Source of the DNA: Pedobacter sp.
GTDB lineage: Bacteria; Bacteroidota; Bacteroidia; Sphingobacteriales; Sphingobacteriaceae
Reading direction: 5' to 3'
Assembly (NCBI GenBank): GCA_004295885.1
Contig: SEDG01000243.1
Span: forward strand, 1 to 7,952
DNA length: 7,952 nucleotides
Each line of letters opens with the position of its first letter. The stretch's first letter is position 1. A program made the position numbers and the translations under genes. Shown one piece after another: positions 1 to 5,355 of the stretch. The notes below the pieces were generated by a model. It had not been told where the DNA came from. It saw only the letters and a list, made by a program, of their open reading frames with translations, and searched no databases.

Positions 1-70
1 TAACGAAGGCTGTATTGAGAATGGACGTTGAGGAACATAAGGCAGTTTACAGTTAACAATTTGCAGTTCA

Positions 71-94
71 AATGAACTAATGAACCATTGAACT
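71..94. repeat. 8-bp tandem repeat at the 3' end of dinB
   Basis: Three consecutive 8-base units read AATGAACT, AATGAACC and ATTGAACT on the plus strand. The last unit runs into the dinB stop codon (TAG on the minus strand, 93-95). The same unit occurs three times at 2811-2834, again touching the stop of a minus-strand gene. No hairpin or T-run makes it a classical terminator. It is probably a dispersed simple repeat of this lineage; its function is unknown. Confidence 0.6.
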
Positions 95-1256
95 AATTAC
101 TTTTATTCGGCAAAACAGTGGCCAGCTTAATCGTATCTACTCCATAACGAGAGCGCATTTTATCTATGCTTTGGTAAAGGTTATAGATTTTTTCTGACGG
201 TCCGTATAAACCTATTTGCTCGTGCCCACTTACCAAATGAGAAAGTTTTACACCAACCAATCTCAGTAACATCCTTTTAGTGTAAAGTTTATCAAAAAGC
301 TCTTTTGCTTTAGCTATTAATGTAGTATCTAATGAGGTATAAGGAATTTTTGCTTGTTGCGTAACCGTTTCGAAGTTGGCGTAACGAATGGTTACCGTAA
401 TGCAAGCGGTCAGTTTCTGTTTCTGTCGAAGCTCAAAAGCCAGCTTGGTAATCATATCCATCAAAATGATCTTTATGCCCGCTATGTCCATACTATCACT
501 ATCAAAGGTGGTCTGTTTACCAATGGATTTTTGCTCTCTATACGGCACAACAGGAGAATTATCTATTCCATTTGCCTTTTGCCACAGACTTAAACCATTC
601 TGACCTAGTATTTTAAACATCAAATCTTGCGGAATTTGTGTCAGCGTATGGATTTTTCGAACTCCCATTTCGCTGAGTTTCAAAAAAGTAGCATCACCTA
701 AACCTGGTATCTTTTTAATGGAAAGTGGGTTTAGGAAAGATTGTACGCCCACCTTTTCGATCTGTAATTCTCCATCTGGCTTACACTCATTTGTAGCCAT
801 TTTAGAAACCGTTTTATTAACTGACAAACCAAAAGAAATGGGTAAACCGATTTGGTCTAGCACAGATAGACGTAATTCGTGTGCAAACTTCATACATCCG
901 AAAAACTTATCCATTCCAGTCATGTCTATATAATGCTCATCAATACTGGCTTTTTCCAGTAATGGCACTTTTTCTTGTAAGAGCTCAGTAATTTGGTGCG
1001 AATACTTACTGTATTCGTCCATATTGCCCTTAACAAAAATGGCATGCGGACAAAGCTGCCGAGCCATTCTACTTGGCATTGCCGAATGCACCCCAAATTT
1101 ACGAGCTTCATAACTGCAAGATGCCACCACACCCCTATCAGACATACCGCCAATGATAACTGGTTGTCCAGCCAAACTGCTATTTTTCTTTATTTCTACT
1201 GAAACAAAAAAAGCATCTTGGTCCATGTGGATAATATGTTTATCAGCGAACTCCAT
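93..1256 (-). CDS. dinB: DNA polymerase IV (Y-family, DinB)
   Basis: A 387-residue Y-family translesion DNA polymerase, which copies past damaged bases with low fidelity in the cytoplasm. The first catalytic motif is HMDQDAFFVSVE, with metal ligand D12 and steric-gate F17. The second is SIDEHYID, with D106 and E107. The conserved SYEAR segment is at 48-52. A helix-hairpin-helix (IPGLGDATFLKLSEMG) spans 183-198 in the thumb, and the little-finger domain covers about 240-345. QIGLYG at 347-352 looks like a beta-clamp-binding motif and lies where the E. coli clamp motif ends the protein. Here a further tail of about 35 residues follows, so the protein is longer than the 351-residue E. coli enzyme. 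The Met start gives the expected short lead to the catalytic motif and sits 12 bases past a TAnnTTTG box. The gene is alone, with a long upstream region holding two dyads that suggest damage-inducible control. Family assignment is firm; regulation is inferred. Confidence 0.95.
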   Translation of the reverse strand: MEFADKHIIHMDQDAFFVSVEIKKNSSLAGQPVIIGGMSDRGVVASCSYEARKFGVHSAMPSRMARQLCPHAIFVKGNMDEYSKYSHQITELLQEKVPLLEKASIDEHYIDMTGMDKFFGCMKFAHELRLSVLDQIGLPISFGLSVNKTVSKMATNECKPDGELQIEKVGVQSFLNPLSIKKIPGLGDATFLKLSEMGVRKIHTLTQIPQDLMFKILGQNGLSLWQKANGIDNSPVVPYREQKSIGKQTTFDSDSMDIAGIKIILMDMITKLAFELRQKQKLTACITVTIRYANFETVTQQAKIPYTSLDTTLIAKAKELFDKLYTKRMLLRLVGVKLSHLVSGHEQIGLYGPSEKIYNLYQSIDKMRSRYGVDTIKLATVLPNKSN

Positions 1257-1267
1257 AAATCGTTAAG

Positions 1268-1275
1268 CAAATATA
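1268..1275 (-). promoter_or_regulatory. dinB promoter, Bacteroidota -7 box
   Basis: On the minus strand this reads TATATTTG, an exact match to the Bacteroidota sigma-ABfr -7 consensus TAnnTTTG, ending 11 bases before the dinB ATG. No clear TTG -33 element lies 19-23 bases upstream, where the sequence is simply T-rich, so the promoter may be weak. The dyad at 1275-1295 occupies the region between the -7 and -33 positions. Confidence 0.55.
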
Positions 1276-1295
1276 ATACTAATTATTTTAGTATT
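1275..1295. promoter_or_regulatory. candidate operator 1 of dinB (8-5-8 dyad)
   Basis: Perfect inverted repeat AATACTAA, five-base spacer TTATT, then TTAGTATT. It abuts the dinB -7 box on its upstream side, so a bound protein would cover the promoter spacer. The inner half-sites (ACTAA and TTAGT, spacer 5) recur at 1321-1335. Placement and symmetry suggest a repressor site; the regulator is not encoded in this window. Confidence 0.55.
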
Positions 1296-1320
1296 TAAAA
1301 TTTGTTTGTCAAGATTTAAA

Positions 1321-1335
1321 ACTAAATATGTTAGT
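1321..1335. promoter_or_regulatory. candidate operator 2 of dinB (5-5-5 dyad)
   Basis: ACTAA, spacer ATATG, TTAGT: the same half-sites and spacer length as the dyad at 1275-1295, with a different spacer sequence. The two centres are 43 bases apart, about four helical turns, which would place both sites on the same DNA face. The symmetry stops at five bases per arm, so it is probably the weaker site. Confidence 0.45.
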
Positions 1336-1399
1336 AAGTTGAATAACTTAAAGAATGTTTTTTTAAAAGAATTTGAAAAGCAAGGACAGTATTTCATTT

Positions 1400-1773
1400 T
1401 AAAGTTAGTCCTGCTGTACACTTTACTCTCCCGATGAAAAATCGGGATTCGTGCTCGTTTCCATCAGGTTTAGAAAACAAAAAACCGTGCAAGAAACTAA
1501 GGTTGTATTGTGTAAGTTGGCTGGTGAGGAAACCAGCCAAGGAGTCGATTTTAAGAGATTTGTAAATTTCATTGCCGTTGGTTTCAACCAACGGAAAAAG
1601 ATAAGGTTTTGGAATCTGTCGGAACTACCCCAGCCGAAGGAACTAGAAACTTTGTTAACTAAACCCGATAGACGTGGATGCCATTTTTTCTATGGCAGGA
1701 ACAAATAGTGGGACTGTAATAGCCAAGAATTACTGACCTTGGTTTTCAACTCTTCGACAAGCTCAGAGTGACA
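1400..1773. repeat. hairpin-rich intergenic block, probable dispersed repeat
   Basis: This is most of the 525-base gene-free stretch between dinB and hemF. It contains, in order, a 7-bp stem (1429-1447, loop GAAAA), a 9-bp stem (1517-1540, TTGGCTGGT/ACCAGCCAA), an 8-bp stem (1575-1594, CCGTTGGT/ACCAACGG with loop TTCA), a nested hairpin element (1664-1714), and the CTTCGACAAGCTCAG motif (1753-1767). Open frames of 65 codons (minus strand) and 85 codons (plus strand) cross it, but neither has a promoter box at its start or a recognisable domain, and the stems explain the sequence better. It is more GC-rich than the flanking intergenic DNA. From general familiarity, such strings recur between genes in Bacteroidota; no search was run. 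An untranslated structured RNA is the alternative. Confidence 0.45.
1664..1714. repeat. nested hairpin element beginning CCCGATAG and ending GGGAC
   Basis: An outer CCC (1664-1666) can pair with GGG (1710-1712). Inside, TGCCAT (1679-1684) pairs with ATGGCA (1692-1697) around a T-rich loop. The layout, CCCGATAG at one end, a central hairpin and GTGGGAC at the other, resembles intergenic elements I associate with flavobacterial and sphingobacterial genomes. That resemblance is from memory and unverified. It lies inside the larger hairpin-rich block. Confidence 0.35.
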
Positions 1774-1781
1774 ACTATTAA

Positions 1782-2675
1782 TTAAACCCAATCAATTCCT
1801 TTTTTAAGAAAATTCAATGTTTTTTCTTCTTCGCTTTCTGGCGCAACCTGTGGATTGTAATTCCATTTTGCCGTGGGTGGTAAACTCATCAAGATACTTT
1901 CTATGCGACCATTGGTTTCCAAGCCGAACTTGGTACCCGCATCATAAACCAAATTAAACTCTGCATAACGACTACGACGTAAATATTGCCATTCTTTATG
2001 GGCTTCGGTATAATCTTGATCGCGATTACGGTCTATTAATTCAGTATAAACAGGTAAAAAGGTATTTCCCACAGCTTTAGAAAACTCTAAAATCTGATTA
2101 AAATCTAGGTTAGCGGTTTCTGGTTTTAAGCGGTCGTAAAAAATACCGCCGACCCCTCTTGTTTCTTCACGATGTTTGATAAAAAAATAGTCATCGGCAG
2201 TTGACTTAAATTTCGGATAGAAAGAAGAATCAAAATTATCGCAAGTTTGCTTTAAACGATGATGAAAAAAACGAGCATCAGTAGGAATTACATAATGCGG
2301 CGTTAAATCTATGCCGCCGCCAAACCAGCGAGTTTGCTCATCCATTTCGAAATAGCGAATGTTCATGTGGATAATTGGCACAAAAGGATTTTCTGGATGC
2401 ATCACAATAGAAACACCAGTTGCAAAAAAATCATCGCTATCTACTTTAAATGCCTTTTTTACAGCTTCAGGAAGTTTACCCTGAACGGCAGAAAAATTAA
2501 CGCCCCCCTTTTCTATCACATTTCCATTTTGCATGACACGAGTTCGGCCGCCACCACCACCATCACGTTCCCAAAGCTCTTCTTGGAATTTTGCCTTTCC
2601 ATCTGCCTGAACCAATCCCTCACAAATGCTATCCTGTATCTCTTGATATGCTAACGCTACTTCGTCCCTAAACAT
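1782..2675 (-). CDS. hemF: oxygen-dependent coproporphyrinogen III oxidase
   Basis: Catalyses the aerobic oxidative decarboxylation of two propionate side chains of coproporphyrinogen III to vinyl groups, giving protoporphyrinogen IX in cytoplasmic haem synthesis. The 297 residues match the family's usual length of about 300. Diagnostic stretches are DGGGGGRTRV (38-47), KGGVNFS (56-62), HMNIRYFE (103-110), WFGGGIDLTPHY (117-128), HREETRGVGGIFYD (168-181), and the region from YLRRSRYAEFNLVYD (231-245) to PPTAKW (266-271), which carries the conserved GLETNGRIESILMSLP. Conserved histidines are present, for example H103, H127 and H168. The chosen Met gives a normal N-terminus and sits 18 bases from a TACCTTTG box. 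It appears monocistronic. Its presence indicates an organism that makes haem with oxygen available. No other haem genes are in the window. Confidence 0.97.
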   Translation of the reverse strand: MFRDEVALAYQEIQDSICEGLVQADGKAKFQEELWERDGGGGGRTRVMQNGNVIEKGGVNFSAVQGKLPEAVKKAFKVDSDDFFATGVSIVMHPENPFVPIIHMNIRYFEMDEQTRWFGGGIDLTPHYVIPTDARFFHHRLKQTCDNFDSSFYPKFKSTADDYFFIKHREETRGVGGIFYDRLKPETANLDFNQILEFSKAVGNTFLPVYTELIDRNRDQDYTEAHKEWQYLRRSRYAEFNLVYDAGTKFGLETNGRIESILMSLPPTAKWNYNPQVAPESEEEKTLNFLKKGIDWV

Positions 2676-2693
2676 CGTCTATAAATTATATAT

Positions 2694-2701
2694 CAAAGGT
2701 A
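2694..2701 (-). promoter_or_regulatory. hemF promoter, Bacteroidota -7 box
   Basis: Minus strand reads TACCTTTG, matching TAnnTTTG, and ends 18 bases before the hemF ATG, which implies a leader of about a dozen bases. No TTG is present at the right distance upstream, so the -33 element is poor. The short leader leaves no room for a riboswitch. Confidence 0.55.
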
Positions 2702-2810
2702 AGGCTAATGAAATGCTTATGATTAACTAATAACTAGAATTACCTTTTTTTGACATAATAATAGATATGAGTATTGAGATGTAAGATTTGAGACTAACTG
2801 TAACTTTGCA

Positions 2811-2834
2811 AATGAACCAATGAACTAATGAACT
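2811..2834. repeat. 8-bp tandem repeat at the 3' end of the MFS gene
   Basis: Three exact-length units, AATGAACC, AATGAACT and AATGAACT, end one base before the TAG stop of the minus-strand MFS gene (2836-2838). It is the second copy of the array found after dinB (71-94), in the same orientation relative to the gene. The flanking plus-strand sequence before both arrays is also similar (tttgca or tttgcagttca), suggesting the repeat unit is longer than the tandem part. Confidence 0.6.
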
Positions 2835-2835
2835 A

Positions 2836-4059
2836 CTAAACTTCTACATAATCCAAATCTTTGTTAAAAGTTTCTTTTAGTTGGCTTAATGCAAACAAAG
2901 CTACAGTTGTTAAAATGCCCATTACAATAAATGCTGCAGTGATATTAGTGAATTTTTGAGCCAGATAAACGAAAAAGAAATTAATAGGAATTAATGCTCC
3001 ACGAACAAAATTAGGTGCTGTTGTAGTTACTGTTGCCCTAATATTAGTACCAAACTGTTCTGCGGAGATAGTTACAAAAGTTGCCCAATAGCCCACAGAA
3101 AAGCCCATAAATAAGCAAAGCCAAATAAAATTTTCACTAGACAAGCCTGTACTAGTTAAATACAAAACAACACTAATAGCAGAAAGTATATGAAAAATAA
3201 ACACTGTCTTTCTCCTAGATTTTAGCATCTGGGAAAGAAATCCAGTAAAAACATCGCCGATTGCAATTCCAAAATAAGTAAACATAATACCTCTTCCTGC
3301 GTCTAAGGTTTCTGTAGCTCCTAACTCTTCTCCAAATTCTTTACATAAGGTAACTAAGACTCCAACCACAAACCATAGGGGTATTCCAATTAAAATACAA
3401 TACAAATATTTCAGAAATCTCTCTTTACTCTTAAAAAGTATAAAAAAATTGCCCTTTGAAACTTTTTCTTGCCCAGCAATTTGCTTGAACATACCAGATT
3501 CAAATGTGCCCAATCTTAATAGCAACAAGAGCAAGCCCATCCCTCCTCCAACGAAATAGGATGTTTGCCAACTATAGGCTTCATGAACGGTTGTCGCTGC
3601 AGCAGCACCAAGTAAGCCCACACCCGCAACAATCATAGTACCGTAACCACGTTTTTCCTTGTCCATTGTTTCTGCTACCAGCGTTATTCCCGCACCTAAT
3701 TCTCCTGCCAACCCTATACCAGCAATAAATCTGATTAAAGCATAGTTGTTTACAGTGTCTGCAAAACCGTTTGCAATATTTGCTAAGGAATATAATAGGA
3801 TAGAACCAAATAGAACCTTAATTCTTCCCATTTTATCTCCTAAAGTGCCCCAAAGTAATCCTCCTAGTAACAATCCAAACATCTGACAGTTAATGATAAA
3901 AATGCCATCGCTTTTTAAATTTGCCGACGAAACCCCTATCTCCGAAAGACTTTCAATTCTAACGACTGAGAATAAGACTAAATCATAAATATCTACGAAG
4001 TAACCTAAAGCGGCTACAATAATAATCAGGGTTACATTTCGCTTGTTAGAAGGGTTCAT
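2836..4059 (-). CDS. major facilitator superfamily transporter
   Basis: A 407-residue inner-membrane protein of about 12 hydrophobic segments, the normal MFS size. TM1 (about 9-33) carries an acidic pair, D23 and D26. The loop between TM2 and TM3 holds motif A, GTLGDKMGRIK (71-81), and TM4 holds RFIAGIGLAGELGAG (110-124) with the conserved Arg. A degenerate motif A repeat (SQMLKSRRK, 276-284) lies between the corresponding helices of the second half. GTNIRATVTTTAPNFVRG (337-354) matches the position of the 'PTxxRAT' stretch in sugar and organic-acid porters. This pattern suggests uptake of a small metabolite, perhaps an organic acid or sugar, but the substrate cannot be read from sequence. 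A hairpin terminator (4109-4141) separates it from the fasciclin remnant upstream, so it probably has its own promoter, though I find no exact TAnnTTTG. Family firm, substrate unknown. Confidence 0.92.
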   Translation of the reverse strand: MNPSNKRNVTLIIIVAALGYFVDIYDLVLFSVVRIESLSEIGVSSANLKSDGIFIINCQMFGLLLGGLLWGTLGDKMGRIKVLFGSILLYSLANIANGFADTVNNYALIRFIAGIGLAGELGAGITLVAETMDKEKRGYGTMIVAGVGLLGAAAATTVHEAYSWQTSYFVGGGMGLLLLLLRLGTFESGMFKQIAGQEKVSKGNFFILFKSKERFLKYLYCILIGIPLWFVVGVLVTLCKEFGEELGATETLDAGRGIMFTYFGIAIGDVFTGFLSQMLKSRRKTVFIFHILSAISVVLYLTSTGLSSENFIWLCLFMGFSVGYWATFVTISAEQFGTNIRATVTTTAPNFVRGALIPINFFFVYLAQKFTNITAAFIVMGILTTVALFALSQLKETFNKDLDYVEV

Positions 4060-4108
4060 AGTTGGTTTAGTTTTGAAGGCTTTAAACTACAAAAAAATAG
4101 ATAGAATC

Positions 4109-4141
4109 AAAAAAGCCAACCCACAATGTGAATTGGCTTTT
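4109..4141 (-). terminator. intrinsic terminator downstream of the fasciclin remnant
   Basis: AAAAGCCAA (4111-4119) pairs over nine bases with TTGGCTTTT (4133-4141). The loop can add a CAC/GTG stem. On the minus strand the arm ends in six T residues (complement of 4109-4114). It lies 30 bases after the fasciclin stop and before the MFS gene. On the plus strand it ends in only four T residues, so it may work weakly there too, but no plus-strand gene needs it. Confidence 0.75.
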
Positions 4142-4170
4142 AAAATTAATCAACTATTTAAACATGTATT

Positions 4171-4370
4171 TTATTTTGGCATTAAAACGCCATCAATAAC
4201 GTGTGTAATACCATTGCTAGAAACAACATCTGCAATAGTTACGTTTGCACCGTTAATCATAACTTTACCATCTTTAACAGACACTTTAAGTTTGCCACCT
4301 TGTACAGTAGTTAATTCTTGGATGATAAAAATACTACACCCATTGCTAAGCTTAAAAATTGCTTTTTCAT
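4171..4370 (-). pseudogene. fasciclin-domain secreted protein, internal deletion and frameshift
   Basis: The minus-strand ATG at 4370 begins a typical export signal (MKKQFLSLAMGVVFLS) but hits a stop after 19 codons (4311-4313). In another frame, 4323-4171 encodes 50 residues that are clearly the C-terminal end of a fasciclin (FAS1) domain. They start at QELTTVQGGKLKV, pass through GANVTIADVVSSNG, and end with the family's second conserved motif HVIDGVLMP and a stop. Intact Bacteroidota relatives are about 190 residues. The middle of the domain, including the first conserved motif (FTVFAPTNxAF-like), is missing, and the two remnants join out of frame near 4320-4326. A terminator follows, and an ECF-like promoter may precede it, so the ends of the gene are preserved. 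FAS1 proteins are secreted or surface adhesion-type domains. Either a real deletion of a few hundred bases or an assembly collapse explains it. Identity of the C-terminal piece is confident. Confidence 0.82.
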
Positions 4371-4409
4371 ACTATTTATTTTTGTTTTAAGTTTTTTGTT
4401 ACCTCAATT

Positions 4410-4436
4410 TACGAGAGAAATTGGGTAGCGGTTTTC
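4410..4436 (-). promoter_or_regulatory. possible ECF-type sigma promoter of the fasciclin gene
   Basis: On the minus strand GAAAACC (4436-4430) is followed after 16 bases by CGTA (4413-4410). This resembles the GAAAC-N16/17-CGT layout used by many extracytoplasmic-function sigma factors. It would give a leader of roughly 30-35 bases before the fasciclin ATG. No TAnnTTTG box lies at this gene. The match is short and found by eye, so it is only a candidate. Confidence 0.3.
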
Positions 4437-4458
4437 TTAGAATCAAAATAATATGATG

Positions 4459-4770
4459 TCAACTATCGTGATGTATTTTTAACTTATCCAATAATTCTGC
4501 TGAAATATTATCGGCGTAAGCACCGTAGGCATCAATAATAACACCTTTTAAGTTGCCAACTGGCGATGAGATGGCGTAAACAACTGAACTATCTCCTGGG
4601 TCAGTCATTCCTTCAAAACGATAAAATTCATCTATCTCAAATTCTTCTGGCATAAGCTGAAGATTTAATGATTTACATTCGATACAATCCTGAGCTAGAT
4701 TGAAATCGTATTCATAACCTCTTTTATCTAAATCGGCTACCGCAGCGGTGAGTGTGTCATATACATGCAT
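4459..4770 (-). CDS. small conserved Bacteroidota protein of unknown function
   Basis: The product is 103 residues from the preferred Met at 4770 (MHVYDTLTAAVADLDKRGY). An in-frame ATG at 4803 would add 11 residues, but the shorter form matches how I recall relatives starting (M-x-x-Y-x-T-L). Visible features are a CxxC pair in DCIECKSLNL (C29, C32 of the short form), an acidic middle (PEEFEIDEFYRFEGMTDPGDSSVVYAI) and a C-terminal DAYGAYADNISAELLDKL. There is no signal peptide or membrane segment, so it is probably cytoplasmic. Homologues in Bacteroidota databases are often labelled 'phosphoribosylpyrophosphate synthetase'. This protein is far too short for that enzyme and lacks its PRPP-binding loop, so I consider the label an error. 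It is divergent from the DUF4442 gene, sharing an 88-base intergenic region with no clear TAnnTTTG box. Real gene: likely. Function: not known. Confidence 0.8.
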   Translation of the reverse strand: MHVYDTLTAAVADLDKRGYEYDFNLAQDCIECKSLNLQLMPEEFEIDEFYRFEGMTDPGDSSVVYAISSPVGNLKGVIIDAYGAYADNISAELLDKLKIHHDS

Positions 4771-4858
4771 AAAGCAATTTACTAATTTTACTTTATTGTG
4801 CATAAATCTCGCTCACAAAACTTTTAAACTCCAATTCTAATTCTGATATTTAAGCATC

Positions 4859-5344
4859 ATGATAGTTTCCGAAAGAACCCTTAAATGGGCGATGTGTTTT
4901 TATCCGCCACTATTATTTCAGCGCATTTGGGTTAAAAGGTTTCATCCTGGCTTTTTGGGAGTAGATGTAAAAATCAGCAATAGCTTCTTAAACAGAAACT
5001 ACAACGGTTCGATATTTGGAGGTTCTATTTATGCCGCTACCGACCCATTTTACGCCATTTTGTTCGACCAGTTAATGCAACGCAGAGGATTTAAAGTTCG
5101 CGTTTGGTTAAAGAGTGCGTCTATCCAATACTTAAAACCTGGTTTAACTAATCTTTATTTTACTTTAAAAATTACGGATGAAATGATTGCAGAGGCTGAG
5201 GATGCCTTAACTGAAAAGGGAAAATTTGTAATGGCCTACCCAATGGAATTATTTAATAAGGAAGGAGAACTCTGTGCAACGGTAATGAATGAGATTTACT
5301 TGCGCACCAAATTCCCTGGAGAGAAAAAGAAAGTTGCTATTTAA
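4859..5344 (+). CDS. DUF4442 hotdog-fold protein, thioesterase-like
   Basis: A 161-residue soluble protein with the pattern of the DUF4442 branch of the hotdog-fold (acyl-CoA thioesterase-like) superfamily. The stretch NRNYNGSIFGGSIYAATDPFYAI (45-67, described by its ends) is the conserved turn plus central hotdog helix. WLKSASIQYLKPG (83-95) is the strand typical of thioesterase families. The N-terminal amphipathic region (WAMCFYPPLLFQRIWVKRF) is usual for DUF4442. The expected activity is hydrolysis or binding of an acyl thioester, but members are mostly untested and no general-base residue can be assigned with certainty here. The start is the first ATG of the frame; no strong ribosome-binding site precedes it, as expected in this phylum. 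The next gene starts 11 bases after its stop, which suggests an operon with the AlbA_2 protein. Confidence 0.85.
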   Translation: MIVSERTLKWAMCFYPPLLFQRIWVKRFHPGFLGVDVKISNSFLNRNYNGSIFGGSIYAATDPFYAILFDQLMQRRGFKVRVWLKSASIQYLKPGLTNLYFTLKITDEMIAEAEDALTEKGKFVMAYPMELFNKEGELCATVMNEIYLRTKFPGEKKKVAI

Positions 5345-5355
5345 AATGCCGAGCC

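Noticed and set aside
3..56. Possible 3' end of a plus-strand gene (17 open codons to TAA at 54-56), or a minus-strand gene start at 38
   Set aside because: Both are too short to recognise and they conflict with each other. The flanking sequence outside the window is needed.
1451..1708. 85-codon plus-strand open frame (and a 65-codon minus-strand frame at 1394-1591) in the dinB-hemF gap
   Set aside because: No promoter box or ribosome-binding site at the starts, no recognisable domain, and the DNA is a series of perfect hairpins. Treated as by-products of a repeat block.
4043..4390. 115-codon plus-strand open frame
   Set aside because: It runs antisense through the fasciclin remnant and its terminator hairpin. 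The minus-strand FAS1 motif is clear, so this frame is a shadow.
4459..4803. PRPP synthetase identity for the small protein
   Set aside because: Length is about a third of the enzyme, and no PRPP- or ATP-binding motif is visible.
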